This document shows, piece by piece, positions 16,750-25,709 of a DNA stretch of 53,267 bases. This DNA is from an uncultured Clostridia bacterium (GTDB lineage Bacteria; Bacillota; Clostridia; Lachnospirales; CAG-274). Position 1 is the stretch's first letter; each line of letters starts with the position of its first letter. The notes under the pieces were generated by a model, which was given only the letters and a program-made list of their open reading frames with translations, did not search any database and was not told the origin of the DNA. The stretch spans positions 1 through 53,267 of the forward strand of contig CAJTVH010000018.1 of assembly GCA_910579745.1 (NCBI GenBank). The letters run 5' to 3'. Both the position numbers and the translations under genes were made by a program.

Positions 16750-19134
16750 TTAAGATAACTCATACTTAATAGTTTTAGCATGAGAACAAGCAATTATATC
16801 TTTTTCCGTCAGCGTAAACCAATCTTTAAAATCCGCTGTTCCATGGACAATAAGCTCCTCAATTTCCGTTTTAACTGAAAGATTATTGTCAGATTTCTGT
16901 TTCCTCATCTCAAAAACAACATTTTTTATTTCCTCTCCGAATTTAATAAAATCATTGTTAATCGATTCTACCTCAGGCCATGTTGTACAGTGGATAGAAC
17001 TTGCCCCATCAAAATCTTTAAAACCTTTTAAATAAATATATTCCGTAATATGAGGAATATAAATAGCGTACATTTTTAGTACATTTAAAAGACAATAATA
17101 AATAGCTTTCTGGGCCGACTTACGCTCCTCAGCACCATGTATATCAGGGCGATAAAGCCGTTCTTTGACAATCTCGATATAATTGTCACAAAGGTCTTTC
17201 CAGAATAAATCATCAATAACCTTTCTCGCGAGTCCAATTTCATACTGGTCAAGCAGCTTTTCAATTTCTAATAAAGTTTGATTTGTTTTTTCCATTATCC
17301 ACCTGTCAATTGGAAGAAGGGTAGGATTATCAAGCAAAGAAAAATCCTTAAGGTGAGAAAGAACAAATTTTGACGAATTCCATAGCTTCGTAATAATGCG
17401 TTTTGACGCTTCCTGCATTTCTTTCTGATCAAAAAAAGTATCTGTTCCAAGACGAGCGCTGGCGGCCCAATACCTTATAACATCAGCGGAATATGTCTCA
17501 ACAAGAGCTTGAGGTGTCAATTTTGAGTTTCCTTTTGATTTACTTATTTTCTCACCCGGTTTAGCTAAAACAAAACCGCATATCATCGCGTCATTCCATG
17601 GAATATCCCCAGTATGATAAAGACTTTTGGCAATCGTATAAAAAGCCCAGGTTCTTATAATTTCATGGGCCTGAGTACGCATACTCATTGGTAAAAAATC
17701 ATTATCAATACCGTACTCTTTAGCTTTTTCCCGATTAATAATAGGCGTAATCGAAGAAGTTGCCCAAGTGTCAAGCACGGAGGATTCAGGTATAAATTCC
17801 GAACAGCCGCAGTCACACACACCATTATACTCTTTCTCAAGAGGATTTACAGGCAAATCCTGAATATCAGCGAAATGAGGCTTTCCACAGCTCTTGCAAT
17901 ACCAAACAGGAAAAGGTACTCCAAAATATCTTTGACGTGAAATGCACCAATCCCATTTGAGATTTTCAACCCAATTAACATATCTGTTTTTCATTACAGT
18001 GGGGTGCCATTTGATCTTATCTCCCGCGCGAAGCATTTCCTCTTTTTTGGAGAGAACATCAATATACCATTGTTTAGACGGTATTATTTCCACATCAGTT
18101 CCACATCTTTCATGAACAGCTACCATATGATTAAGAGGTTCTGTTTTTAACAGCAGATTTTTTTCCGCGAGCAGCTCAATAATTACCTTTCTCGCCTTTT
18201 TAACATACATTCCGCCGACATATGGCACGGAAGAATTAATCATACCATCAGACATCATTACTTGTTTATAGGGCAGATTATGCTCCTGTACCCATTCAAC
18301 ATCCGTAGTGTCTCCAAAAGTCGCGCACATTACGGCACCTGTACCTTTATCAATAGCGGCTTTCTCGTCACCAATCACAGGTACCTCAAAATCATAAAGA
18401 GGAACACGTACATTTTTACCTATATAATCTTTATAACGCTCATCATCGGGATTTACAAATACGCATACCACGCCAAAAAGCAATTCCGGACGAGTCGTGG
18501 CTATCTCAATATAACGCTCGTCATCAAGATAAAAAGGAATATAATTAAAAGTTGACTCTTTTTCTCTTGTCTCAAGTTCCGCCTGAGCTATAGACGTTTG
18601 ACACTCTGTACACCATAACACGGGTGATTCTTTAATATATGCATTTCCGGATTTCGCGAGCTCAATAAAAGACCGCTGTGATAATTTTTGTGAACTATCG
18701 CTGACTGTGGAATATTCCAAATTCCAATCACATGAAAAGCCCATTGATTTCCACAACTCTTTAAACTCCGTCTCATATTTTCGAGTTGTTTCCACACATT
18801 TTTTTATAAACTCACTGCGTGTAAGGTCCTTCGCTTTTATCCCTGATTCTTTTTCCACCAATCGTTCAGAAGGCAGTCCATTATCGTCAAAACCAAACGG
18901 ATAAAATACGTTATATCCTCTCATACGGCGGTATCTCGCTATCATTTCCGCTTGAGTATAGCTGAAAATATGACCGATATGCAGACTGCCGCTCACTGTT
19001 GGCGGTGGAGTATCAATAGAATATATGGGACGGGACTTATCATTTTTAAAAACATATGTTCCTTCTTCTTCCCATTTAAGCTGAAGACGTTTTTCCACAG
19101 AAAAAGCGTCATATCTCTTTTCAAATTCTTCCAT
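16750..19134 (-). CDS. valS: Valine--tRNA ligase, short form
   Basis: This class I aminoacyl-tRNA synthetase charges tRNA-Val. Visible are the HIGH motif in SGSLHIGHIFSYTQ (residues 52-55), the Asn/Asp-rich GFDDNGLPSERLVE, CxxC zinc-ribbon pairs (WCTECQ, WYCKSCGK, CDCGC) and the KMSKS equivalent ISKSKGNSK (around 530). At 794 residues it is about 80 shorter than usual bacterial ValS and lacks the long C-terminal coiled coil. With its motif wording this suggests the archaeal-like/Rickettsia-type branch (inference). The start is the ATG at 19134, preceded by GGAGGG; an in-frame start 23 codons upstream would run into the T-box terminator. It is controlled by the T-box at 19160-19415. Confidence 0.95.
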   Translation of the reverse strand: MEEFEKRYDAFSVEKRLQLKWEEEGTYVFKNDKSRPIYSIDTPPPTVSGSLHIGHIFSYTQAEMIARYRRMRGYNVFYPFGFDDNGLPSERLVEKESGIKAKDLTRSEFIKKCVETTRKYETEFKELWKSMGFSCDWNLEYSTVSDSSQKLSQRSFIELAKSGNAYIKESPVLWCTECQTSIAQAELETREKESTFNYIPFYLDDERYIEIATTRPELLFGVVCVFVNPDDERYKDYIGKNVRVPLYDFEVPVIGDEKAAIDKGTGAVMCATFGDTTDVEWVQEHNLPYKQVMMSDGMINSSVPYVGGMYVKKARKVIIELLAEKNLLLKTEPLNHMVAVHERCGTDVEIIPSKQWYIDVLSKKEEMLRAGDKIKWHPTVMKNRYVNWVENLKWDWCISRQRYFGVPFPVWYCKSCGKPHFADIQDLPVNPLEKEYNGVCDCGCSEFIPESSVLDTWATSSITPIINREKAKEYGIDNDFLPMSMRTQAHEIIRTWAFYTIAKSLYHTGDIPWNDAMICGFVLAKPGEKISKSKGNSKLTPQALVETYSADVIRYWAASARLGTDTFFDQKEMQEASKRIITKLWNSSKFVLSHLKDFSLLDNPTLLPIDRWIMEKTNQTLLEIEKLLDQYEIGLARKVIDDLFWKDLCDNYIEIVKERLYRPDIHGAEERKSAQKAIYYCLLNVLKMYAIYIPHITEYIYLKGFKDFDGASSIHCTTWPEVESINNDFIKFGEEIKNVVFEMRKQKSDNNLSVKTEIEELIVHGTADFKDWFTLTEKDIIACSHAKTIKYELS

Positions 19135-19159
19135 AAGTAAAATTCCCTCCAAAAAATAA

Positions 19160-19415
19160 AAATCATCCTGAGAAAGTCTCAGGACGAAAAATCGCGGTAC
19201 CACCTGAATTCACGAAAATCGCGCACTCAATAATTTGATAACGATGTTTTTCTCACCGGCGAATTCTACAGCATAATATGCCCTCTTTCCGCTCTCAAGA
19301 GCTACTTCAGCGTGCGGCAATGAAAATTCACACCAACCATTTTCTCTCTGAAAATACCATACACGCATACTACTCTCTGTCGACGATTTGAAGTATAATA
19401 TAAACAAAAAAACTT
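19160..19415 (-). promoter_or_regulatory. T-box riboswitch (tRNA-Val-sensing) upstream of valS
   Basis: On the minus strand this region carries the invariant T-box AATTCAGGTGGTACCGCG (19193-19210), the AGAGAGTA loop motif of Stem I, and the distal GGTTGGTG. It ends with a terminator hairpin (tcctgaga with tctcagga, 19166-19184) followed by a U-run. The specifier loop probably reads GAAGTAGC with GUA, a valine codon, matching the downstream gene. Uncharged tRNA-Val should favour the antiterminator and turn valS on. A 65-codon frame inside it is a shadow. Confidence 0.93.
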
Positions 19416-19617
19416 AAACTGATACCATTTTGTCTATAAAATATATACTTTTTCAATAAAATTACAATTTATTTCGATGATATTATATCACTCTTATAGT
19501 GAAAAGTCAATAGTTAATCAAAAAACATCATGGCAAACGCATAAAAAATTAAAATGAATTGCAAATAATATTTAAAAACGCGATTATCTACCATTGAAAA
19601 ATCATAATTATGTATAT

Positions 19618-19836
19618 TTAAATTTTTTTAAAATTTATATTGTCAAAATAGTTGTCAATTTTATCTTTTATCACAAAATTAAAGTATCCTTTTACTTCCT
19701 CTTTATTGTTTGGGAAACAATTTTTTTGTGTTCCTATCACCTCTATACTTATAATCAAATTATTTATATCATGAATTTTCATTAGTTTAAAAATAGACGC
19801 TATCTCATTAAACTTATCATCAACTTTTGAAAACTC
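19618..19836 (-). pseudogene. Short coding remnant of unknown function
   Basis: On the minus strand one open frame of about 73 codons runs from just after a TGA to TAA at 19618. It reads EEFSKVDDKFNEIASIFKLM and continues as a charged, soluble-looking protein with FNFVIKDKIDNYFDNINF near the end. The only normal start in frame is ATG at 19782 (54 residues, no ribosome binding site). A GAGGAGG with TTGATG lies just upstream but one base out of frame, so it may be a frameshifted or truncated gene. I do not recognise it. The opposite strand frame (19594-19785) looks like its antisense shadow. Confidence 0.3.
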
Positions 19837-19868
19837 CTCCTCAATTCAAATAGTACGGAAATCCACTG

Positions 19869-19919
19869 AATTATGACAATAATGTGTAATGTCATAATTT
19901 TCGTATCATTGACATAATT
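19869..19919. repeat. Inverted and direct repeat of aattatgaca
   Basis: Aattatgaca (19869-19878) and tgtcataatt (19890-19899) form an exact 10-bp inverted repeat, and tgacataatt follows at 19910-19919. It could be an operator or the residue of a repeat element. A short MITE-end-like piece (tagttttcagataca) lies at about 19964-19979. Nothing else is seen up to metY. Confidence 0.35.
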
Positions 19920-20043
19920 TCAGTTAAGATAATTTTTATTCTTCCAATTTGATAACCCACACATAGTTTTCAGATACATTTTAATATTACTCGCTTTAAC
20001 TTCATCTTTTTGTCTTAAACTAGTATAAAACAGAATTTCTTGA

Positions 20044-21318
20044 TTATAATTTATCCAACGCCTGTTTTATATCAGCAATTATATCTTCAGAATTTTCAAT
20101 TCCTACAGACATTCTTATCAAATCAGCAGGTACACCGGATTTATTAAGCTGTTCATCGGATAATTGACGATGAGTTGTACTTGCTGGATGAAGCACACTT
20201 GTCCTTGCGTCAGCAACATGAACAACTAACGCGGCGAGTTTTAAATTTTCCATAAATTTTATCGCTGAGTCTTTGCCTCCTTTTATTCCAAAAGATATTA
20301 CACCGCTACATCCTTTAGACAAATATTTTTTTGTCATATTGTAGTATTTATTTGATGTGAGACCAGGATAATTTACCCAAGTAATTAAATCGTTATTCTC
20401 AAGAAATTTAGCTACTTTTAAAGCGTTTTCACTATGTCTTTCCATTCTTAAATGAAGAGTTTCAAGTCCGAGATTTAAAAGAAACGCGTTATTTGGACTT
20501 GGCGTACTTCCAAAATCCCTCATTAACTGTGCTCTCGCTTTGGCTATGTAAGCAGATTCTCCAAAGTGGTTGGTATAAATTAAACCATGATAAGATTCAT
20601 CGGGAGTTGTGAAGTCAGGAAAGTTCCCGTTATCCCAGTTAAAGTTTCCGCTGTCTATGATTACGCCGCCTAAAGACACAGCGTGACCATCCATATATTT
20701 TGATGTTGAATGTATTATTATATCCGCTCCAAATTCTATTGGACGGCATAAATAAGGCGTTGGAAATGTATTATCTATTATAAGAGGTACATTATGATTA
20801 TGGGCGATGGTCGCGAATTTTTCTATATCGAGAACTGAAAGAGCGGGATTAGCGAGAGTTTCTCCAAAAAGAGCCTTTGTATTTTCTTTAAAGTTTCTAT
20901 TAATTTCTTCCTCATCGGCGTTTGGGTCAACAAAAGTAAAATCAATCCCAAGTTTTTTTAATGTTACGGAAAAAAGATTAAACGTTCCTCCATATATGGA
21001 ATTTGAACTTATTACATGGTCTCCAGCTTTACATAAATTCGTTATGGCTATTAACGCGGCAGCCTGCCCTGAAGAAGCCATAAGAGCCCCGACTCCGCCT
21101 TCTAAGTCAGCGATTTTTTTTTCTACAGCCTCAACGGTTGGGTTACTGAGACGTGTGTAAAAATGACCGTCAGCCTTAAAATCAAAAAGATCACCCATAA
21201 GCTGACCTGAGTTATATTTAAAAGTTGTACTTTGATAAATCGGAAGGACTCTCGCTTCCCCGTTTTCCGGAGAATATCCTGATTGTATACATTTTGTTTC
21301 AATTTTGTAATTATTCAT
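20044..21318 (-). CDS. metY: O-acetylhomoserine sulfhydrylase (aminocarboxypropyltransferase)
   Basis: This 424-residue PLP-dependent enzyme of the Cys/Met metabolism family makes homocysteine from O-acetylhomoserine and sulfide. The opening ETKCIQSGYSPENGEARVLPIYQSTTF is characteristic of MetY rather than MetB. The PLP lysine lies in HSTSKYMDGH (Lys207), the PLP phosphate region in ASSGQAAALIA, and the C-terminal SVGIENSEDIIADI is typical. The length matches MetY. The gene lies 32 bases after smpB, and no SAM riboswitch is seen in that gap, so expression probably follows the PHP-smpB transcript. No odd residues are noted. Confidence 0.94.
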   Translation of the reverse strand: MNNYKIETKCIQSGYSPENGEARVLPIYQSTTFKYNSGQLMGDLFDFKADGHFYTRLSNPTVEAVEKKIADLEGGVGALMASSGQAAALIAITNLCKAGDHVISSNSIYGGTFNLFSVTLKKLGIDFTFVDPNADEEEINRNFKENTKALFGETLANPALSVLDIEKFATIAHNHNVPLIIDNTFPTPYLCRPIEFGADIIIHSTSKYMDGHAVSLGGVIIDSGNFNWDNGNFPDFTTPDESYHGLIYTNHFGESAYIAKARAQLMRDFGSTPSPNNAFLLNLGLETLHLRMERHSENALKVAKFLENNDLITWVNYPGLTSNKYYNMTKKYLSKGCSGVISFGIKGGKDSAIKFMENLKLAALVVHVADARTSVLHPASTTHRQLSDEQLNKSGVPADLIRMSVGIENSEDIIADIKQALDKL

Positions 21319-21350
21319 TCTAAACCTCTCTAAATTATTTATTTTTTATT

Positions 21351-21818
21351 TTACGCTTGTAATTTCAATTTAAAATCTTTTGCCGCTTCTCTTTGCTGAT
21401 CTTTTTTAGCTATATCATGGCGTTTGTCGTAAAGCTTTTTACCTTTAGCTATCCCTATCGATAATTTCACAAGGCTACCTTTAAAATAAAGTTTTAAAGG
21501 TATTATAGTTAAACCGTCGGTAGTTACCGCTCCTATGAGTTTATTTATCTCAAATTTATGAAGAAGAAGCTTTCTGTCTCTTAACGGGTCGTGATTAAAT
21601 ATATTACCTTGTTCATAAGGACTTATATGCATATTTTTTAATATTGCCTCGCTGTCTTCTACTTTTATAAAGCTATCTTTTAAATTACAGCGCCCCTCAC
21701 GAATCGATTTCACCTCTGTTCCAGTTAGAACTATGCCGGATTCATAGGTTTCTAAAATAAAATAGTCGTGATAAGCTTTTTTATTTTGAGATATTGTTTT
21801 TATAGAATCTTTCGCCAT
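21351..21818 (-). CDS. smpB: SsrA (tmRNA)-binding protein SmpB
   Basis: This 155-residue protein binds tmRNA and carries it to stalled ribosomes for trans-translation. Conserved features are NKKAYHDYFILETYESGIVLTGTEVKSIREGR, the ISPYEQGNIFNHDPLRDRKLLLHK segment, and the basic tail KGKKLYDKRHDIAKKDQQREA that enters the ribosome. The length is normal. ATG 21818 has GAGGTG upstream. It lies 43 bases after the PHP gene. No tmRNA gene was found in the window. Confidence 0.97.
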   Translation of the reverse strand: MAKDSIKTISQNKKAYHDYFILETYESGIVLTGTEVKSIREGRCNLKDSFIKVEDSEAILKNMHISPYEQGNIFNHDPLRDRKLLLHKFEINKLIGAVTTDGLTIIPLKLYFKGSLVKLSIGIAKGKKLYDKRHDIAKKDQQREAAKDFKLKLQA

Positions 21819-21861
21819 TTTATCACCTCTTTTATTTTTAAAAAAACATTTTGTTCCATGG

Positions 21862-22698
21862 TTATTTTTCTTTTAAATTCTCAAGAACCTCGTAAGGAAC
21901 ATATAAATCTCCGTAGCCCGTTCCCAAGTCAAGATTAGGTCTATTTTCTCCATGAAAATCGCTTCCTCCGGAAATTTTAAGATTATATTTTTTAGCGAGA
22001 GCTATAAGATACTTTGTATTTTCTTCCGTATGTGTCGAGTATATACATTCAATTCCTTTTAATCCTATTGATTTTAAATGTAAAATCATTTCGTTAAGTT
22101 CATCATCAATTAAATTGTAGAGAAGAGGATGGGCGAGTATGGCTATTCCTCCGGCATTATTTATTAAAGAAATTGTTTCTTCGGGAGAAATGACTTCTCT
22201 TTTTACATATGCCGCTTGTCCCTCTCCCATATATTTATCAAAACACTCTTTTACAGAATTTATATATCCTTTTCTCATAAGTATTTTAGCGAAATGCGCT
22301 CTTGTTATTATTTTATTTGAACTTATTTCCTCAAGTTCATTATAAGTAATATTTATATTAAGTTTTCGCAATTTTTCTATAGCGAGACAATTCCTTTTTT
22401 TTCTCTTTTCTTTTAATCCGTTTAACTCAGAGTTTAATTGTTTATTTTTTATATCAATAAATAATCCTACTATATGGATTTCTTTATTAAAAAAATCTGT
22501 TGACATTTCTATTCCGTTTATCACTTCAATATTATACTTTTTTCCATGAAAAACCGCTTCAGAAACTCCGTCAAAATTATCGTGATCAGTTATAGCGAGC
22601 GCTTTTATATTTTTTTTCACCGCATAATCTATAATTTCTTCTGGGGTAAACGTTCCGTCTGAAAATGTTGTATGTATATGCAAATCTACGCGAGGCAT
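21862..22698 (-). CDS. PHP domain phosphoesterase (nucleoside 3',5'-bisphosphate phosphatase-like)
   Basis: This 278-residue cytosolic protein of the PHP family has metal-site motifs in order: DLHIHTTFSDGTFTPEE (His7, His9), ITDHDNFDG, EINGIEMS-type Glu (VINGIEMS), AHPLLYN and GGSDFHGENRP. This set and the length match the YciV/RNase AM-like group that cleaves 3',5'-nucleoside bisphosphates or trims RNA ends. The exact substrate is inference. The start ATG 22698 follows AAGGAGC. It heads the PHP-smpB-metY set, so RNA quality-control functions are grouped. Confidence 0.9.
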   Translation of the reverse strand: MPRVDLHIHTTFSDGTFTPEEIIDYAVKKNIKALAITDHDNFDGVSEAVFHGKKYNIEVINGIEMSTDFFNKEIHIVGLFIDIKNKQLNSELNGLKEKRKKRNCLAIEKLRKLNINITYNELEEISSNKIITRAHFAKILMRKGYINSVKECFDKYMGEGQAAYVKREVISPEETISLINNAGGIAILAHPLLYNLIDDELNEMILHLKSIGLKGIECIYSTHTEENTKYLIALAKKYNLKISGGSDFHGENRPNLDLGTGYGDLYVPYEVLENLKEK

Positions 22699-22956
22699 CT
22701 ATATTAGCTCCTTTCTTAAATTTTAGAGAAAAAATCATAATATATAATTTCGCGTCAAGTTCCAGTATTTTTTAATAGAGTATACTTTCGCTCTGATAAA
22801 TATACACTAAAGAATATATATTCGGTAAATTTTAATTTTGGAATATATAGATTTCCATAATATTAATAATATCATATAAATGAGAGATTATACAACTAAA
22901 ATTTTAAGAAATACCAATATTTATTAAAATTTTGTATAAAGATAAAAATATTTCAT

Positions 22957-23121
22957 TAGAGCGTATCTGAAAACTAAAATATGTACCAAAAATTATAAAA
23001 AATAAAACGAAACAGAAAGGCTTTTCTGTTTAATTGAACCGTTTTCGTTTATTTTTTAATAATTTTTTGGATATTTCGCTTATATAACTGATAGCTTATG
23101 ATAGTTTTCAGATACGCCCTA
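22957..23121. repeat. MITE-like repeat, copy E (full, 165 bp, inverted)
   Basis: It is in orientation 2, with ends tagagcgtatctgaaaact and agttttcagatacgcccta. It lies between the divergent PHP and rny genes, about 125 bases upstream of the rny promoter. Confidence 0.92.
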
Positions 23122-23245
23122 GTTTAAAAAATACATAACGGGGTTTTAAAAATTTTGCGTAAAATAATCTTTTGTTAAACTTTTATAATTTTTCTTGTTT
23201 GTAATTTGTATAATTTATAAAAATTAAACTAAAAAACACAATGAC

Positions 23246-23274
23246 TTGACATTATTGTCAAATGGTTATAAAAT
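23246..23274 (+). promoter_or_regulatory. Sigma-A promoter of rny
   Basis: TTGACA (23246-23251), a 17-base spacer and TAAAAT (23269-23274) form a near-consensus promoter. The predicted start near 23281 leaves a leader of about 390 nt before rny. Confidence 0.85.
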
Positions 23275-23280
23275 AATAAG

Positions 23281-23670
23281 GGTGTTGTTTTTAAATATAT
23301 GGTTTTACATATATTTGGATTTTTAACCCATAGGTCTGTTTCTTCATATTCAAACCCAAGTATTTAGGTAACGCTGATTTTGCCATCAATATCTAAAATT
23401 ATTTTTGATATTTTACTTATCCGGTGTTTCCTTGATTTTACACTGATTTAACATAGCCGATAAATTTTTTATTTATAGCGATTACAATATAAATGTTAAG
23501 GAGAGAAAAATATTTTATTTAAAATTTCTTAAATTATGACCTAATTCTTTTGCTCTTATAAAATATTTTTTCGGTATTTCCCTTTTAATATGAAATTGCT
23601 GTAAGTTTAATCGGTGTTTCTTTGATTTTTTATTGAACTTTGAAAATTTAATACAAGGAGGTGTTTTGTT
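23281..23670 (+). promoter_or_regulatory. Long leader RNA of rny with repeated motif
   Basis: The 5' leader is gene-free and contains an 18-base direct repeat, cggtgtttccttgatttt (23422-23439) and cggtgtttctttgatttt (23612-23629), with one mismatch. A weaker third copy (cggtatttcccttt) lies at 23572. An AAGGAGAG near 23500 has no start codon after it. It may be a cis-regulatory RNA acting on RNase Y synthesis; I do not recognise a known family. Confidence 0.4.
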
Positions 23671-25221
23671 CTGGAAACTACAGAAATAATTATTGTAGCT
23701 CTTTCTTGCGTTTTATCTGTCTGTATAGGCGCCTCAATTGGTTATTTTTTGAGAAGAAAAATTTCTGAGGCTAAAATAGGGTCAGCCGAAAAAGAAGCGG
23801 ATAATATTGTCTCTAAAGCCAAAACTGAAGCGGAAGCTAAGAAAAAAGAAATTTTGCTTGAGGCGAAAGAAGAAAATATCAGAGCCAAGAATGAAGCTGA
23901 AAGAGAATATAAAGAACGAAAATCCGAACTTCAAAGATTTGAAAAAAGACTGCTTCAAAAAGAGGAGTCATTGGATAAAAAAAGCAATTCACTTGAGAAA
24001 AAGGAAGAACAATATCAGGTCAAGGTTGAAGAAATCGAAAATGTTAAAGATGAGGTAAACAAGCTTAAAGAAAAGCAAACAACTGAACTTGAGAGGATTT
24101 CTGGTTTTACTTCCGAACAAGCAAAACAATATTTATTGTCAACTATTGAATCAGAAGTTAAACATGAGGCCGCTGTTATGGTTAAAGAGATTGAAAACAA
24201 AGCGAAACAAGAAGCCGATAAGAAAGCAAAAGATATTATCGCATCAGCTATTCAAAGATGTGCGGTTGATCATGTAACGGAAACAACGGTTTCAGTTGTT
24301 CCCCTTCCTAACGATGAGATGAAAGGAAGAATTATCGGAAGAGAAGGAAGAAATATTAGAACTCTTGAATCTCTTACCGGAATTGAACTCATTATTGATG
24401 ATACCCCTGAAGCTGTTATTCTTTCCTGTTTTGACCCTATGAAACGGGAAATTGCCAGAATTGCCCTCGAAAAACTCATTATTGACGGTCGTATTCATCC
24501 GGCAAGAATTGAGGAAATGGTCGAGAAGGCTAAAAAAGAAGTTGAGGTTATGATTAAGGAAGAAGGAGAGGCAGCCTCTTTTGAGACTGGTGTTCATGGT
24601 CTTCATCCTGAACTAATTCGTTTACTTGGAAAAATGAAATTCAGAACAAGCTATGGTCAGAATATTTTAAAACATTCTATTGAGGTATCACACTTGTGTG
24701 GTATTATGGCGGGAGAACTTGGTGTTGATGTTACTCTCGCGAAACGCGCGGGTTTGTTACATGATATTGGAAAATCTGTTAATCATGATGTTGAGGGCTC
24801 TCACGTTAGTCTTGGGGCCGCTTTATGCAGAAAATACCGTGAGAATGATACTATTATTAATGCCGTTGAAGCTCATCACGGAGATGTTGAGCCTAACAGT
24901 ATTATCGCTGTGTTGGTTCAGGCGGCTGACGCTATATCCGCCGCGAGACCTGGCGCAAGACGTGAAACATTAGAATCTTATATTAAACGTCTTCAAACTT
25001 TAGAAAGTATCGCGGATACATTTAACGGAGTTGAAAAATCCTTTGCAATTCAAGCTGGTCGAGAATTGCGAATTATCATAATACCAGAAGAGGTCGATGA
25101 TTCAGAAATGACTTTACTTGCCAGGGATATCGCCAATAAAATTGAGTCAGAACTTGAATATCCAGGTCAAATTAAAGTTAATCTTATTAGAGAAACTAGG
25201 TCAATAGACTACGCTAAATAA
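23671..25221 (+). CDS. rny: Ribonuclease Y
   Basis: This membrane-anchored endoribonuclease initiates mRNA decay in Firmicutes. Reading from CTG 23671, nine bases after AAGGAGG, gives 516 residues with an N-terminal membrane helix (ETTEIIIVALSCVLSVCIGASIGYF split over residues 2-26), the usual RRKISEAKIGSAEKEAD, a long coiled coil (about 30-165), a KH domain (GRIIGREGRN near 217-226) and an HD domain (LLHDIGK near 362). The first normal start codon in frame, TTG 23749, would delete the membrane anchor, so CTG is the likely real start. A terminator follows at 25228-25261. CTG initiation and the long leader suggest expression is tuned post-transcriptionally (inference). Confidence 0.93.
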   Translation: METTEIIIVALSCVLSVCIGASIGYFLRRKISEAKIGSAEKEADNIVSKAKTEAEAKKKEILLEAKEENIRAKNEAEREYKERKSELQRFEKRLLQKEESLDKKSNSLEKKEEQYQVKVEEIENVKDEVNKLKEKQTTELERISGFTSEQAKQYLLSTIESEVKHEAAVMVKEIENKAKQEADKKAKDIIASAIQRCAVDHVTETTVSVVPLPNDEMKGRIIGREGRNIRTLESLTGIELIIDDTPEAVILSCFDPMKREIARIALEKLIIDGRIHPARIEEMVEKAKKEVEVMIKEEGEAASFETGVHGLHPELIRLLGKMKFRTSYGQNILKHSIEVSHLCGIMAGELGVDVTLAKRAGLLHDIGKSVNHDVEGSHVSLGAALCRKYRENDTIINAVEAHHGDVEPNSIIAVLVQAADAISAARPGARRETLESYIKRLQTLESIADTFNGVEKSFAIQAGRELRIIIIPEEVDDSEMTLLARDIANKIESELEYPGQIKVNLIRETRSIDYAK

Positions 25222-25227
25222 AAATAA

Positions 25228-25261
25228 AAAACCGTCGTAAATAAAATTTTGCGACGGTTTT
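25228..25261 (+). terminator. Rho-independent terminator of rny
   Basis: The arms aaaaccgtcg (25228-25237) and cgacggtttt (25252-25261) enclose a 14-base loop and run into TTTTTTT. Confidence 0.9.
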
Positions 25262-25266
25262 TTATT

Positions 25267-25370
25267 AATACTAATCCTTCTTTAAACATCAGATAAATAG
25301 ACATAAAATATTTTTTTGTTCACTATATTGTTTGAATATATTATATTTACTTTTTTAAATAAGATTAGTA
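25267..25370. repeat. AT-rich inverted-repeat stretch related to the one after pfkB
   Basis: The ends tactaatccttctttaaa and tttaaataagattagta are approximate complements. Its right 65 bases resemble 26795-26862 (shared ttttttgtt and ttaaa-aagattagta). No gene is present between here and 25700. Confidence 0.3.
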
Positions 25371-25709
25371 TAATCTACATATTTTCATTTTTATCAAACG
25401 GCGTGTATTAATGAAAAGAGAAAAATATATTAAAATATTAATATGGAAAATTGTAAAAAACAGTAAAAATTGATTCTAAAAAAATTATTATATATTGAGT
25501 AAATTTTAATATGAGAATACATAGAAAAACTTTCTGTATATTATTTATGTTTTTGTGCGCAAATTTTTCCTTCAAATTTTATAGAAATTAGAGAAATTTT
25601 TAACTGGAACCAAAAAAATAATTCCTTAATATTATCAATTCTGTTAAAGTCTCTTTCTTCACTTTTATTGGTTCGCTATAAATAAAAATATAAATATGAG
25701 GTGAGAAAA

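Noticed and set aside
19210..19407. 65-codon minus-strand frame upstream of valS
   Set aside because: It lies wholly inside the T-box leader, whose conserved bases explain the sequence.
19594..19785. 63-codon plus-strand frame beginning MKNHNYVYLNFF
   Set aside because: Hydrophobic, Tyr/Phe/Ile-rich composition typical of the antisense of a Lys/Asn/Glu-rich frame; no ribosome binding site.
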